Source of the DNA: Mycolicibacterium frederiksbergense
GTDB lineage: Bacteria; Actinomycetota; Actinomycetes; Mycobacteriales; Mycobacteriaceae
DNA: 64,000 nt
Assembly: GCF_029893345.1 (NCBI RefSeq)
Contig: NZ_JARXVE010000003.1
Location: forward strand, 310,001-374,000
Direction: 5' to 3'
Of the stretch, positions 40,129-50,076 are shown piece by piece; within the stretch, counting starts at the first letter, position 1, and each line of letters starts with the position of its first letter. The notes under the pieces were generated by a model. The model saw only the letters and a program-made list of their open reading frames with translations, searched no databases and was not told the DNA's origin. Position numbers and translations under genes: made by a program.

Positions 40129-40935
40129 GTGAGCTTCCCGATCCGCATTGGCGTGCAACTGCAGCCGCAGCACTCCCCCACCTACGGCCACATCCGCGAC
40201 GCGGTTCGGCGCTGCGAGGACATCGGCGTCGACATCGCCTTCAACTGGGACCACTTCTTTCCGCTCTACGGCGATCCCGATGGGGCGCACTACGAATGCT
40301 GGACGATGCTGGGCGCCTGGGCCGAGCAGACCTCGCGCATCGAGATCGGCGCGTTGGTCAGCTGTAACTCCTACCGCAACCCCGAACTGCTGGCCGATAT
40401 GGCCCGCACGGTCGACCAGATCTCCGACGGCCGGCTCATTCTGGGTATCGGAAGTGGTTGGAAACAAAAGGATTACGACGAGTACGGCTACGAGTTCGGC
40501 ACCGCGGGCAGCCGGCTCGACGACTTGGCCCAAGCGCTGCCGCGGATCGAGGCGCGGCTGGCCAAGCTCAACCCCGCCCCCACCCGCGAGATTCCGATCC
40601 TGATCGGCGGTCAGGGCGAACAGAAGACCCTGCGCCTGGTGGCCGAACACGCCAACATCTGGCACGCATTCGTCGACAGCAACACCTATCCGGGTAAGGC
40701 CACCGTGCTGGCCGAGCATTGCGCCACCGTGGACCGCGATCCGGCCACCGTCGAACGCTCGGCGGGAGTCCAGGAGTCCGGCGGCATCGACGCCATGCTC
40801 GCCGAGGCCGACGCCCTGGCCGATCTGGGTGTCAGCATCCTCACCGTGGGGGTCAACGGACCCGATTACGACCTCACCGCCGCCGAGGCGCTGTGCCGCT
40901 GGCGGGACGGCCGCCGAACCAATCCAGTGAGCTGA
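40129..40935 (+). CDS. Luciferase-like F420-dependent oxidoreductase (Rv0044c-like)
   Basis: From GTG 40129 the protein has 268 residues, close to M. tuberculosis Rv0044c; the longer in-frame start is not supported. The LLM TIM-barrel features are [40 protein letters not shown], the loop [20 protein letters not shown] and [10 protein letters not shown] near the end. Such actinobacterial enzymes (TIGR03560-like group) use F420 rather than FMN for hydride transfer. The substrate is unknown. It lies between the hydrolase and the GntR regulator, as in other mycobacteria. Confidence 0.9.
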   Translation: MSFPIRIGVQLQPQHSPTYGHIRDAVRRCEDIGVDIAFNWDHFFPLYGDPDGAHYECWTMLGAWAEQTSRIEIGALVSCNSYRNPELLADMARTVDQISDGRLILGIGSGWKQKDYDEYGYEFGTAGSRLDDLAQALPRIEARLAKLNPAPTREIPILIGGQGEQKTLRLVAEHANIWHAFVDSNTYPGKATVLAEHCATVDRDPATVERSAGVQESGGIDAMLAEADALADLGVSILTVGVNGPDYDLTAAEALCRWRDGRRTNPVS

Positions 40936-41000
40936 TCCGGATACGTTCGGATCACCTGTCCGAGCGAACGCGTGAGACACTGGCGCCATACCAATTCCAG

Positions 41001-41684
41001 ATGGGGATCAAAGCCAGAGTGCCAAAGAAGTACGGGGTCAAAGAGAAGGACCAGGTTGTCACTCACATCATCAATCTGGTGATGACAGGCAAACTGCGTA
41101 CCGGTGACCGCATCGACCGCAACGAGATCGTCCGAGATCTCGGACTGAGTCGTGTTCCCATCCAGGAAGCAGTGGTCCAGCTCGAGCATGACGGCATCCT
41201 GTCCACCCGCTATCACCGCGGCGCCTTCGTGTCGAGATTCGACGAGGCCACCATCGCCGAACACCACGAGCTCTACGGCATCCTCAACGGCATCGCCTCG
41301 GCGCGGTGCGCCACCAACCCCACCCCCCGCATCCTGGCGCACCTCGACGACTGCCTGCGCACCATGCGCACCGCCAAGGACACCAAGTCCTTCCAGGAAG
41401 GCTGCTGGGTATACCGCGACGCGGTCAACGAGGAGTACGCCGGACCACGCCTGCTGGCCACCATCCGCGCCGGAAAGAGCTTCGCGCCCACGGAATTCTG
41501 GATCAGCTACCCCAAGGCCAAGGCCGACTTCCTGCCCAGCTACGAGGATGAGACCGCGGCGATTCAAGCCCGCGATCCCGAGGGCGCCCGCAAGGCCTGC
41601 ATCGACCGCGCCGAACTGATGGGCCAGATCATGATCGGTGAGCTCACCCGCCGCGGAGTGCTGGGACACTTGCGGTCCCCTTGA
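41001..41684 (+). CDS. GntR-family regulator with FCD domain (Rv0043c-like)
   Basis: A 227-residue regulator. The GntR winged helix (about 15-80) contains [19 protein letters not shown] and [19 protein letters not shown]. The C-terminal FCD-type helical domain spans about 90-215 ([14 protein letters not shown] through [19 protein letters not shown]). The start at 41001 was chosen over longer frames that overlap the LLM gene. The ligand is unknown. The next gene, an ABC importer, starts 45 bp downstream with its own promoter and may be a target. Confidence 0.9.
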   Translation: MGIKARVPKKYGVKEKDQVVTHIINLVMTGKLRTGDRIDRNEIVRDLGLSRVPIQEAVVQLEHDGILSTRYHRGAFVSRFDEATIAEHHELYGILNGIASARCATNPTPRILAHLDDCLRTMRTAKDTKSFQEGCWVYRDAVNEEYAGPRLLATIRAGKSFAPTEFWISYPKAKADFLPSYEDETAAIQARDPEGARKACIDRAELMGQIMIGELTRRGVLGHLRSP

Positions 41685-41716
41685 GCGGAATCACTCACCG
41701 CAATGCACCCGCCCAC

Positions 41717-41722
41717 TAGGTT
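41717..41722 (+). promoter_or_regulatory. Leaderless -10 element (TAGGTT) for the ABC importer
   Basis: TAGGTT lies exactly 7 nt before the GTG at 41730, which also gives the cleanest signal-peptide start. Confidence 0.6.
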
Positions 41723-41729
41723 GCAACAG

Positions 41730-43502
41730 GTGAACGTCCGACGAACAGCCGCGCTGCTGGCAACCGTCCTGATGCTGCTCGGGCTGGTCTTGGCCGGACC
41801 CGCCGGAGCCGACGTCGACCAATGCGCGCCGCCCGGTGTGGACAGTGCCAGCGCGCTGCCGACCAACCTGGCCGCCGCAGCCACCGGACCGGGCGCCGAC
41901 AAATACACCACGCCCACCGTTCAGCCGCTGGACTCGATCCGGCCCGAAAGCCTCGGCCTGAGCACGCCCGGTGTGCTCACCGTCGGCACCCTGTCGGACG
42001 CGCCGCCGAGCATCTGCATCAATGCGGCCGGACAGTTCACCGGTTTCGACAACGAGCTGCTGCGCGCCGTCGCCGACAAACTCGGCCTGCGGATCAACTT
42101 CGTCGGCACCGAGTTCTCCGGCCTGCTGGCCCAGACCGCGGCGCGGCGCTTCGACGTGGCGTCCTCATCGATCACCACCACCGATGCACGGCGGCGCACC
42201 GTCGGCTTCACCAACGGCTACGACTTCGGCTACTTCTCGCTGGTGGTGCCGACCGGGTCAGGGATCACCGGATTCAGCCAGCTGACCGCCGGGCAGCGCA
42301 TCGGCGTGGTGCAGGGCACCGTGCAGGAGGCCTACGTCATCGACACGCTGCACCTGCAGCCGGTGAAATTCCCCGATTACAACACCGCCTACGCCAACCT
42401 CAAGGCCCGGCAGATCGACGCCTGGGTGGCGCCGTCTCAGCAGGCGTCGGGCGCCGTGCAGCCCGGCGACCCCGCCCAGATCATCGAAAACACCTTCAGT
42501 CTGGACAATTTCGTGGCGTGGGCGGTCGCCAAGGAGAACCAGCCGCTGATCGACGCGCTCAACTCCGGACTGGACGCGATCATCGCCGACGGCACCTGGG
42601 CCACGCTGTATTCCAACTGGGTACCGCGCGCACTGCCACCCGGTTGGAAGCCCGGCTCCAAGGCCGCACCCCAACCTCACCTGCCCGATTTCGCCGCGAT
42701 CGCGGCCGCCCGGGAAAGGCCGGCCGCCGGTGCCGCGACGGCGCCCAAGTCGACGCTGGCACAGCTGGCCGACTCGTTCCTGGACTGGAAGCTCTACAAG
42801 CAGGCCATCCCGGATCTGTTCAAGACGGGCCTGCCGAACACGCTCATCCTCACCGTGTGCGCCAGCATCATCGGGCTGATCCTCGGGATGGGGCTGGCGA
42901 TGGCCGGGATCTCCCGATCACGGTGGCTGCGCTGGCCGGCCCGGGTGTACACCGACATCTTCCGCGGATTGCCCGAAGTGGTGATCATCCTGTTGATCGG
43001 GCTGGGCATCGGCCCGCTGGTGGGATCGGTCACCGGCCACAACCCCTACCCCCTGGGCATCGCGGCACTGGGCCTGATGGCTGCGGCCTATGTCGGGGAG
43101 ATCTTCCGCTCCGGCATCCAGAGTGTGGAGCCCGGGCAGCTGGAAGCCTCACGTGCCCTGGGCTTCAGCTATGTCTCGTCGATGTGGCTGGTCGTCATCC
43201 CACAAGGGGTGCGCCGGGTCCTCCCCGCGCTGATGAACCAGTTCATCTCGTTGCTGAAAGCCTCGTCGCTGGTGTACTTCCTGGGCCTGGTGGCCAGCCA
43301 GCGGGAACTGTTCCAGGTGGGCCGGGATCTCAACGCGCAGACCGGGAACCTGTCACCGCTGGTGGCGGCCGGGCTGTTCTACCTGCTGCTGACCATCCCG
43401 CTCACCCACCTGGTGAACTTCGTCGACAACCGGCTGCGCCGGGGCCGGCCACCGACCGAGGAAGAACCCCTGCCCGCGGCAACCAGCCAGGAGATGATCT
43501 GA
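41730..43502 (+). CDS. Fused amino-acid ABC transporter: substrate-binding domain plus permease
   Basis: A 590-residue fusion from GTG 41730. A signal peptide (1-30, AALLATVLMLLGLVLAGPAG) precedes a SBP_bac_3 domain (about 75-310: VGTLSDAPPSICINAAGQFT, FTGFDNELLRAV, RIGVVQGTVQEAYV). A linker leads to a BPD_transp permease (about 365-575) with 5 TM segments and the EAA-type loop SVEPGQLEASRALGFS. Polar amino acid importers usually have these as separate proteins; fusion guarantees 1:1 docking. The stop overlaps the ATPase ATG by one base. The substrate is probably a polar amino acid. The gene is not in the M. tuberculosis order here. Confidence 0.93.
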   Translation: MNVRRTAALLATVLMLLGLVLAGPAGADVDQCAPPGVDSASALPTNLAAAATGPGADKYTTPTVQPLDSIRPESLGLSTPGVLTVGTLSDAPPSICINAAGQFTGFDNELLRAVADKLGLRINFVGTEFSGLLAQTAARRFDVASSSITTTDARRRTVGFTNGYDFGYFSLVVPTGSGITGFSQLTAGQRIGVVQGTVQEAYVIDTLHLQPVKFPDYNTAYANLKARQIDAWVAPSQQASGAVQPGDPAQIIENTFSLDNFVAWAVAKENQPLIDALNSGLDAIIADGTWATLYSNWVPRALPPGWKPGSKAAPQPHLPDFAAIAAARERPAAGAATAPKSTLAQLADSFLDWKLYKQAIPDLFKTGLPNTLILTVCASIIGLILGMGLAMAGISRSRWLRWPARVYTDIFRGLPEVVIILLIGLGIGPLVGSVTGHNPYPLGIAALGLMAAAYVGEIFRSGIQSVEPGQLEASRALGFSYVSSMWLVVIPQGVRRVLPALMNQFISLLKASSLVYFLGLVASQRELFQVGRDLNAQTGNLSPLVAAGLFYLLLTIPLTHLVNFVDNRLRRGRPPTEEEPLPAATSQEMI

Positions 43503-44239
43503 TGTCTTCGCCGGAACCAGTCTCGTTGACTGCCAAAGACATTCACCTGTCTTTCGGCCCGAATGCGGTGCTGCGCGGGGTGGACCTGGATGTTCCTGCC
43601 GGTACCACGACCGCCATCATCGGACCGTCCGGTTCAGGGAAATCGACCCTGTTGCGCACGCTGAACCGGCTCTACGAACCCGACCGCGGCGACATCCTGC
43701 TCGACGGACGGTCGGTGCTGGCCGACAACCCCGACCGGCTGCGCCAGCGCATCGGGATGGTCTTTCAGCAGTTCAATCTGTTCCCGCACCGCACCGTGCT
43801 CGACAACGTCACGCTGGGCCCGCGCAAGCTCAAGGGGTTGAGCGTCGCGCACGCCCGCACACTGGGGCTCGAGCAGCTGGAGCGGGTTGGTCTGCGGCAC
43901 AAGGCCGATGCGCGTCCCACCACGCTCTCGGGTGGACAGCAGCAGCGGGTCGCGATCGCGCGCGCACTGGCCATGGCCCCACAGGTGATGTTCTTCGACG
44001 AGGCCACCTCGGCCCTGGACCCGGAGCTGGTCAAGGGCGTTCTGGCGTTGATCGCCGAGCTGGCCGCCGAGGGGATGACCATCCTGGCCGTCACGCACGA
44101 GATGGGCTTCGCCCGGTCCACCGCCGACGCCGTGGTGTTCATGGATCACGGCAAAGTCGTCGAGTCGGGCTCCCCGGACCAGATTTTCGAAGCCGCCGAA
44201 ACAGATCGGCTGCGCCGCTTCCTGTCCCAAGTGCTGTGA
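43502..44239 (+). CDS. Polar amino acid ABC transporter ATP-binding protein
   Basis: A 245-residue GlnQ-type ATPase. Walker A GPSGSGKST, Q-loop VFQQFNLFPHRT, signature LSGGQQQRVAIARAL, Walker B VMFFDEATSALDP and the switch His in VTHEMGFAR are all intact. It energises the fused binding-protein/permease encoded just upstream, with which it shares a base (TGATG). A longer upstream frame reading through the permease gene was rejected as a shadow. Confidence 0.95.
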   Translation: MSSPEPVSLTAKDIHLSFGPNAVLRGVDLDVPAGTTTAIIGPSGSGKSTLLRTLNRLYEPDRGDILLDGRSVLADNPDRLRQRIGMVFQQFNLFPHRTVLDNVTLGPRKLKGLSVAHARTLGLEQLERVGLRHKADARPTTLSGGQQQRVAIARALAMAPQVMFFDEATSALDPELVKGVLALIAELAAEGMTILAVTHEMGFARSTADAVVFMDHGKVVESGSPDQIFEAAETDRLRRFLSQVL

Positions 44240-44314
44240 AATGCCGTCCACCCGCTTCAACAAACCAGGCAAGCTGACAACCCAGCAGACGCAGACAGGT
44301 TAGACTAGCGAATT

Positions 44315-44812
44315 ATGGGTGAGACCGATTTGCAGGTCACAGAGCTGGCTGGGGAATTGCAACGAGTCCTCTCCAAGGTGTTCTCTGTGCTGCGCCGAGG
44401 CGACACCAACAAGGGCACCGCGGGGGAACTCACCTTGGCGCAGCTCTCGATCCTGCTCACCTTGCTCGACCAAGGCCCGATCCGGATGACCGAACTGGCC
44501 GCCCGCGAACGAGTGCGCACCCCCACCACCACCGTGGCGATCCGCCGGCTGGAGAAGCTGGGCCTGGTCAAGCGCTCCCGTGACCCCTCCGACCTGCGAG
44601 CGGTGCTGGTAGAGGTCACCCCACGCGGCCTGGTTCAGCACCGCGAATCACTGGCCTCCCGCCGGGCCGATCTGGCAGGCCGGCTGGCCAACCTGAGCTC
44701 CGAAGACCTCGAAACCCTCGCCAAGGCGCTGGTCCCGCTGGAACGCCTTGCCATCCAGAACGAGCCGGCCCAGGCCCAGGCCCATGCTCAACCTCAGGCC
44801 CAGCCCGAGTAG
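44315..44812 (+). CDS. MarR-family transcriptional regulator (Rv0042c-like)
   Basis: A 165-residue regulator. The winged helix contains LTLAQLSILLTLLDQGPIRMT and ARERVRTPTTTVAIRRLEKL, with the DPSDLRAVLVEVTPRG wing. The C-terminal tail has an unusual AQAQAHAQPQAQ low-complexity end. TAGACT lies 8 nt before the ATG, consistent with a near-leaderless message. It converges with the glucosylglycerate hydrolase, only 4 bp apart. The ligand is unknown. Confidence 0.92.
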   Translation: MGETDLQVTELAGELQRVLSKVFSVLRRGDTNKGTAGELTLAQLSILLTLLDQGPIRMTELAARERVRTPTTTVAIRRLEKLGLVKRSRDPSDLRAVLVEVTPRGLVQHRESLASRRADLAGRLANLSSEDLETLAKALVPLERLAIQNEPAQAQAHAQPQAQPE

Positions 44813-44816
44813 CGGG

Positions 44817-46157
44817 TCATCCCAGCCAGTCCAGCACCGCAGCTGCGGTCCATGACTGCTGCATGCTGCCCAGCGGCTCACCGGTGAACGGCTCGTAGTA
44901 CTCGGCAAAAGTCCCGTCGCTGGCCTGGCGCAGACCTTCGCGGCGCAACGTCGACGCCCGCTCGGCCCAGCCACGGCGAGCGAAGCACCAGGAGAACAGC
45001 CAGGTCATCACCGGCCACACCGGGCCGCGCCAGTACTCGCGGGGCCGGAAGTCCCGGGACACCGGCGAGGTCGACGGGATGAGTGCGTACCGCAGATCCG
45101 GATGCCCGCAGAAACGCGGACCTTCCAGCAGCCGCAACAGCGCGCGTTCGCGGTCATGCGGCAACCCGCCGCACAGCAGCGGCGCGAACTGCGCGACCGT
45201 CTCGGTGGCTATCCACTTCTTCGCCCGGACGTCGTAATCTCTTGCCGCACCGGAGCGTTCATCGGTGGTCTCGACGGTGCCGACCCGGAACCGCTCCGCC
45301 CAGGAGTAGAGATCCTTGACGTCGGCGAGCGGGCGCTTGTAGTCCTCCCCGATCTCGGCGAGTACCTGGCAGGCCACCGAGAAGATCGCCGAGACGAACA
45401 CGTCCTCAACCGCGAAGCTCATCACCTTGGGAAGCAGATCATCGTCGTAGCGAACCGATTTCATCTCCTCGAGGAGCCACAGATACCGGTCGTACTCGAG
45501 GTCGCTCGGCCGCTGCGTGGCATCGGTGATGATCGCGCTGTCCTCACGCTGATACTCCGGCACGGTACCGGGAACCACGTTGGCGTACGCGCTGTCCCAC
45601 CGCGGCGAGTTGTCCATTCCGGACTCCCAGCCGTGATACAGCGTGATCCGGCCGCGGCCGTCCTGGTCCCGGCACTCGGCCAGCCAGCGATGCCAACGCA
45701 CCAGATCCGACCAACGCCGGTCCAGGAAGGACGTCGCGACCGCCCGGGTCGACCGGCCCCGGCTGCGGGCGTGGTCGAGGATGCGCTGCACCGCGATCGC
45801 GTGCACCGGTGGCTGGGTGATGCCCGAGGTGTGCCGGACCCGCGGTGCGTTGGCCGCCAGCGCCGAGGTGGCCCACCGCGCCGGGCCCGGAAAGTAGCCG
45901 TCGACACCGTTGGCGAACACGATGTGCGGGATCATCCCGTTGCGCCACTGCGCCGAGAGCAGGGTGTCGAGTTCCACCACCGCACGCTCCACGCTCAGCG
46001 GAGCCAGCCCGATCGCCACGAACGCCGCGTCCCAGCTCCACATGTGCGGGTACAGCAGCGGCGCGGCCGTGGTCATCACACCCAGATCGTTGCCTCGCAG
46101 CAAGTAGGCGGCGCGGGCGGCGAGCTGGGTGGGAGCGAAGCTGGGGTCCGGTGGCAT
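44817..46157 (-). CDS. ggH: Glucosylglycerate hydrolase (GH63)
   Basis: From ATG 46157 (MPPDPSFAPTQLAARAAYLL) the enzyme has 446 residues. The sequence is of the (alpha/alpha)6-barrel GH63 type: LLYPHMWSWDAAFVAIGLAP, FANGVDGYFPGP, HGWESGMDNSPRWD with a likely catalytic Asp, and late REYWRGPVWPVMTW plus FTGEPLGSMQQSWTAA. I recognise it as the mycobacterial glucosylglycerate hydrolase characterised in M. hassiacum, which releases glucose and glycerate from the nitrogen-stress solute glucosylglycerate. A start three residues upstream is also possible. It is divergent from an SDR gene. Confidence 0.9.
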   Translation of the reverse strand: MPPDPSFAPTQLAARAAYLLRGNDLGVMTTAAPLLYPHMWSWDAAFVAIGLAPLSVERAVVELDTLLSAQWRNGMIPHIVFANGVDGYFPGPARWATSALAANAPRVRHTSGITQPPVHAIAVQRILDHARSRGRSTRAVATSFLDRRWSDLVRWHRWLAECRDQDGRGRITLYHGWESGMDNSPRWDSAYANVVPGTVPEYQREDSAIITDATQRPSDLEYDRYLWLLEEMKSVRYDDDLLPKVMSFAVEDVFVSAIFSVACQVLAEIGEDYKRPLADVKDLYSWAERFRVGTVETTDERSGAARDYDVRAKKWIATETVAQFAPLLCGGLPHDRERALLRLLEGPRFCGHPDLRYALIPSTSPVSRDFRPREYWRGPVWPVMTWLFSWCFARRGWAERASTLRREGLRQASDGTFAEYYEPFTGEPLGSMQQSWTAAAVLDWLG

Positions 46158-46221
46158 CCCTACCATGATGCGACGCCGCGCCCCGGTCCGCAGGTCGGCC
46201 CCGGGTCTGTGAGCGTCACAG

Positions 46222-46227
46222 TAACGT
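46222..46227 (+). promoter_or_regulatory. Leaderless -10 element (TAACGT) for the SDR gene
   Basis: TAACGT lies exactly 7 nt before the GTG at 46235. Confidence 0.55.
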
Positions 46228-46234
46228 TGCAGTC

Positions 46235-46918
46235 GTGCCGACCGCATTGATCACCGGAGCCTCTGGCGGCATCGGTTCCGCCATTGCCGCCGCCCTCGCT
46301 CCCACCCACACCCTGCTGCTGGCCGGTCGCCCGTCGGCTCGTCTGGACGCGCTCGCCGAACGCCTCGGCGCGCCGACCTGGCCGATGGACCTCACCGACG
46401 CCGATTCGATCGAATCGGCCACCGAGGTGCTCGCCGAGCTCGATGTGCTGGTGCACAACGCCGGGGTGCTCTACCCGGGCCGGGTCTCCGAATCCACCGC
46501 CGAACAGTGGCGGGCGTCCTTCGAGGTCAACGTGACCGGTGCGGTGGCGCTGACGTTGGCTCTGCTGCCGGCACTGCGGGCCGCCCGCGGCCATGTGGTG
46601 TTCATCAATTCCGGTGCCGGGCAGAAGGTTTCGGCCGGCATGGCGTCCTACTCGGCAAGCAAGTTCGCGCTGCGGGCGTTCGCCGACTCGCTGCGCGCCG
46701 ATGAGCCGTCGCTGCGGGTGACCTCGATCTTCCCCGGGCGCACCGACACCGAGATGCAACGTGATTTGGTGGCCTATGAGGCCGCGGTAACCGACGGTGT
46801 CGGCGATTACGACCCGGCGAAGTTCCTGAAACCGGAGACTGTAGCCGGGTTGGTGGCGACTGCCGTCGCCAGTCCGCCCGACGGCCACGTGCACGAAATC
46901 GTGGTCCGCCCCGCGTGA
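46235..46918 (+). CDS. Short-chain dehydrogenase/reductase
   Basis: A 227-residue SDR with intact motifs: cofactor loop TGASGGIG, NAG (VHNAG), catalytic Ser in FINSGAG, and YSASK (ASYSASKFALRAF). The length is at the short end for classical SDRs. The start is supported by the -10 at 46222. Its stop codon is part of the left arm of a large hairpin shared with leuS. Substrate unknown; divergence from the glucosylglycerate hydrolase is not enough to link the functions. Confidence 0.9.
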   Translation: MPTALITGASGGIGSAIAAALAPTHTLLLAGRPSARLDALAERLGAPTWPMDLTDADSIESATEVLAELDVLVHNAGVLYPGRVSESTAEQWRASFEVNVTGAVALTLALLPALRAARGHVVFINSGAGQKVSAGMASYSASKFALRAFADSLRADEPSLRVTSIFPGRTDTEMQRDLVAYEAAVTDGVGDYDPAKFLKPETVAGLVATAVASPPDGHVHEIVVRPA

Positions 46919-46966
46919 TTTGTGGAGCCGCAGCCGTACTGGTGACGGGTGCGGCTCCACAAATCA
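46916..46966. terminator. Bidirectional terminator between the SDR gene and leuS
   Basis: A 17-bp perfect inverted repeat has arms at 46916-46932 and 46950-46966 with a 17-nt loop. The left arm starts at the SDR stop codon TGA, and the right arm ends 7 bp from the leuS stop. A-T-rich outer stem ends (TGATTTGTGG) give a U-rich 3' end in both directions. Confidence 0.85.
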
Positions 46967-46973
46967 CATGGTT

Positions 46974-49868
46974 CTAGACGACCAGGTTGACCAAGCGACC
47001 CGGCACCACGATCACCTTCTTGGGCGTGGCACCGTCCAGGAACGCCTGCACCTTCTCATCGGACAGCGCGGCGGCCTCGAGCGCGGCCTTGTCCGCATCG
47101 GCGGCCACGGTGATCTTGCCGCGCACCTTGCCATTGACCTGGACCGGGAACTCGATGGTGTCGTCCACCAAGTACTGCGGATCGGCCACCGGGAACGGCC
47201 CGTGCGCCAGTGAGGTGTCATGGCCCAACTGCTTCCACAACTCCTCGGCCAGATGCGGTGCCAGCGGGGCCACCATCAGCACCAGCGGCTCGACCGCGGC
47301 GCGCGCCGAGACCCCCTCCTTGGTGAGGTAGTTGGTGTACTCGATCAGCTTGGCGGCCGCGGTGTTGTTGCGAAGCGCCGCATAGTCTTCGGTGACACCG
47401 GCGATGGTCTTGTGCAGGGCGCGCAAGGTATCGGTGTCGAGTGCCTCATGCTCAGCGACCTGCGCGGCGCCGGTCGACTCGTCGACCACCACCCGCCACA
47501 CCCGCTGCAGGAAGCGGTACGCACCAATGACGTCCTTGGTCGCCCACGGCCGGGAGGCCTCCAGCGGGCCCATCGACATCTCGTAGACCCGGAGGGTATC
47601 CGCGCCGAACTCGTCGCAGATCTCGTCGGGTGACACCGAGTTCTTCAGGCTCTTGCCGATCTTGCCGAACTCCTGGTTGACCGCTATCTCCCCATCGGGT
47701 CCGGGCCAGAAGAACTTGCCTTCGCGCTCAACCACTTCGGCGGCGGGAACATAGCTGCCGCGCGAGTCGGTGTAGGCGTGCGCCTGGATGTAGCCCTGGT
47801 TGACCAGGCGGCGATACGGCTCCCACGAGCTGACATGACCGAGGTCGAAGAGCACCTTGTGCCAGAACCGCGAATACAGCAGATGCAGCACCGCGTGCTC
47901 GACACCACCGACGTACAGGTCCACGCCGCCCGGATCGTCCGGCCCATGCTCGGCCGGGCGAGGACCCATCCAGTAGGCCTCGTTCTCCTTGGCGCACAGC
48001 TCTTCTGAGTTGTGCGGGTCGGTGTAGCGCAGCTCGTACCAGGAGCTGCCGGCCCACTGCGGCATCACGTTGGTGTCGCGGGTGTAGGCCTGCAGTCCGT
48101 CACCGAGATCCAGCTCCACGTGCACCCATTCGGTGGCCTTGCCCAGCGGCGGCGACGGCTCACTGTCGACATCGTCCGGGTCGAACAGCACCGGTGCGTA
48201 GTCCGGGATATCCGGAAGTTCCACGGGCAGAGCCGATTCCGGTAGCGGATGGGCCTGGCCATTGGCGTCGTAGACGATCGGGAACGGCTCACCCCAGTAC
48301 CGCTGCCGGGCGAACAGCCAATCCCGCAGCTTGTACTCGATCCGGGCGCGGCCGCGACCGTCGGCCTCCAGGTGTTCGATGACGGCCTGCTTGGCCTCGG
48401 CCACCGACAGCCCGTTCAGGTAGTCGGAGTTGACCATGGTGCCGTCGCCGTTGTGGGCGGCCTCCGTGATGTCACCGCCGGAGACCACCTCGATGATCGG
48501 CAGGCCGAACTCGGTGGCGAAGTCCCAGTCGCGCTGGTCGCCGCCGGGCACCGCCATGATTGCTCCGGTGCCGTAGCCGGCCAGCACGTAGTCGGCGATG
48601 AAGATCGGAACCTGTTGGCCGTTAACCGGATTCGTGGCATAGGCGCCGAGGAACACACCGGTCTTGGTCTTGTTCTCCTGGCGCTCCAGATCCGACTTGG
48701 CCGCGATCCCGGCACGGTAGGCGGCGACGGCTTCGGCCGGGGTGGCCGCACCGAAAGTCCACCGCGAATCGGTGCCCTCGGGCCAGGTGTCGGCCACCAG
48801 CGCATCCACCAGAGCATGCTCGGGGGCCAACACCAAATAGGTGGCGCCGAACAACGTGTCCGGACGGGTGGTGAACACCTCGACGTCGCCCGCCGCGGTA
48901 CCGAATTCCACCGACGCGCCGGTGGACCGACCGATCCAGTTGCGCTGCATGCTCTTGACCTTGTCCGGCCAGTCCAGCACATCCAGGTCGTCGAGCAGCC
49001 GGTCGGAGTACGCGGTGATGCGCATCATCCACTGCCGCAACCGCTTACGGAACACCGGGAAGTTGCCGCGGTCGCTGCGCCCGTCGGAGGTGACTTCCTC
49101 GTTGGCCAGCACGGTGCCCAGCCCCGGGCACCAGTTCACCATCGAGTCGGCCCGGTACACCAGCCGATACCCGTCGATCACCTCGGCGCGCTCGGCGGCC
49201 GACAGCGCGCCCCACGTCCGACCGTCCTCGAGAGTCCGTGCCCCGGATTCGAACTCGGCCACCAGCTCGGCGATGGGCCGCGCCTTGTTGGCCGCGGTGT
49301 CGAACCAGGCGTTGTAGATCTGCAGGAAGATCCACTGCGTCCACTTGTAGAAGTCCACGTCGGTGGTGGAAAAGCTGCGCCGCGAGTCGTGGCCGAGCCC
49401 CAACCGCCCCAGCTGCCGGCGGAAGTTGACGATGTTGGCCTCGGTGCGGGTCCGCGGGTGAGTTCCGGTCTGCACGGCGTACTGCTCGGCCGGCAGGCCG
49501 AACGCATCGAAGCCCAGGGCGTGCAGCACGTTGCGACCGGTCATCCGGTAGTACCGGGCGTAGACATCGGTGGCGATGTAACCCAGCGGGTGCCCGACGT
49601 GCAGCCCATCACCGGACGGGTACGGGAACATGTCCTGGACGAACATCTTGTCGGTCGGAACGGCCGAGCCGTCCTGCGGCGCCAGCGAGCCCACCGGGTT
49701 GGCCACATTGAAGGTCCCCTGCTGCGCCCAGGTCTGCTGCCAGGCATGTTCGATCTGGCCGGCCAGCTCCGCGGTGTAACGGTGCTGCGGGGTGTCCTCC
49801 CCCGCACGCGAGGTGGACAGGTCAGCCTCTGGCTGCCCTGACTGCGAAGTGGTGGCGGGTTCGATCAC
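46974..49868 (-). CDS. leuS: Leucyl-tRNA synthetase
   Basis: A 964-residue class I synthetase. The HIGH-type motif is in [17 protein letters not shown] and the KMSKS-type motif is KIGKSLKNS (about residue 733). The CP1 editing domain is present ([12 protein letters not shown] and the later [17 protein letters not shown]). The anticodon-binding domain and C-terminal extension follow. It charges tRNA-Leu. The N-terminal 30 residues are a variable, Thr/Ser-rich extension. The gene is divergent from mtc28 and converges with the SDR gene. Confidence 0.97.
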   Translation of the reverse strand: MIEPATTSQSGQPEADLSTSRAGEDTPQHRYTAELAGQIEHAWQQTWAQQGTFNVANPVGSLAPQDGSAVPTDKMFVQDMFPYPSGDGLHVGHPLGYIATDVYARYYRMTGRNVLHALGFDAFGLPAEQYAVQTGTHPRTRTEANIVNFRRQLGRLGLGHDSRRSFSTTDVDFYKWTQWIFLQIYNAWFDTAANKARPIAELVAEFESGARTLEDGRTWGALSAAERAEVIDGYRLVYRADSMVNWCPGLGTVLANEEVTSDGRSDRGNFPVFRKRLRQWMMRITAYSDRLLDDLDVLDWPDKVKSMQRNWIGRSTGASVEFGTAAGDVEVFTTRPDTLFGATYLVLAPEHALVDALVADTWPEGTDSRWTFGAATPAEAVAAYRAGIAAKSDLERQENKTKTGVFLGAYATNPVNGQQVPIFIADYVLAGYGTGAIMAVPGGDQRDWDFATEFGLPIIEVVSGGDITEAAHNGDGTMVNSDYLNGLSVAEAKQAVIEHLEADGRGRARIEYKLRDWLFARQRYWGEPFPIVYDANGQAHPLPESALPVELPDIPDYAPVLFDPDDVDSEPSPPLGKATEWVHVELDLGDGLQAYTRDTNVMPQWAGSSWYELRYTDPHNSEELCAKENEAYWMGPRPAEHGPDDPGGVDLYVGGVEHAVLHLLYSRFWHKVLFDLGHVSSWEPYRRLVNQGYIQAHAYTDSRGSYVPAAEVVEREGKFFWPGPDGEIAVNQEFGKIGKSLKNSVSPDEICDEFGADTLRVYEMSMGPLEASRPWATKDVIGAYRFLQRVWRVVVDESTGAAQVAEHEALDTDTLRALHKTIAGVTEDYAALRNNTAAAKLIEYTNYLTKEGVSARAAVEPLVLMVAPLAPHLAEELWKQLGHDTSLAHGPFPVADPQYLVDDTIEFPVQVNGKVRGKITVAADADKAALEAAALSDEKVQAFLDGATPKKVIVVPGRLVNLVV

Positions 49869-50076
49869 GCCAATCAGGGTATAAGGCCACGGTTTGGCCA
49901 GCTCACCACCCTTCTTCCCATCCCAAGGGCACGGCTTGGTATCGGTTGCGTCGCGGCACAGTCAGGGGTTGGTTCCAGGTCGATTGAGTTGCTGGTGACC
50001 GGGGGTGACCCGCGGATAGTGTCGGCGACTAATGGCGGTCGCCTGGTGCAGGCGCAGTTTGCGGGAGGAACGAGCG

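Noticed and set aside
41822..44239. 805-residue protein ending as the ABC ATPase
   Set aside because: Its first 560 codons are an alternative frame of the binding-protein/permease gene; the ATPase starts at ATG 43502.
48249..49841. 530-codon plus-strand open frame
   Set aside because: Antisense to leuS; no domain recognised.
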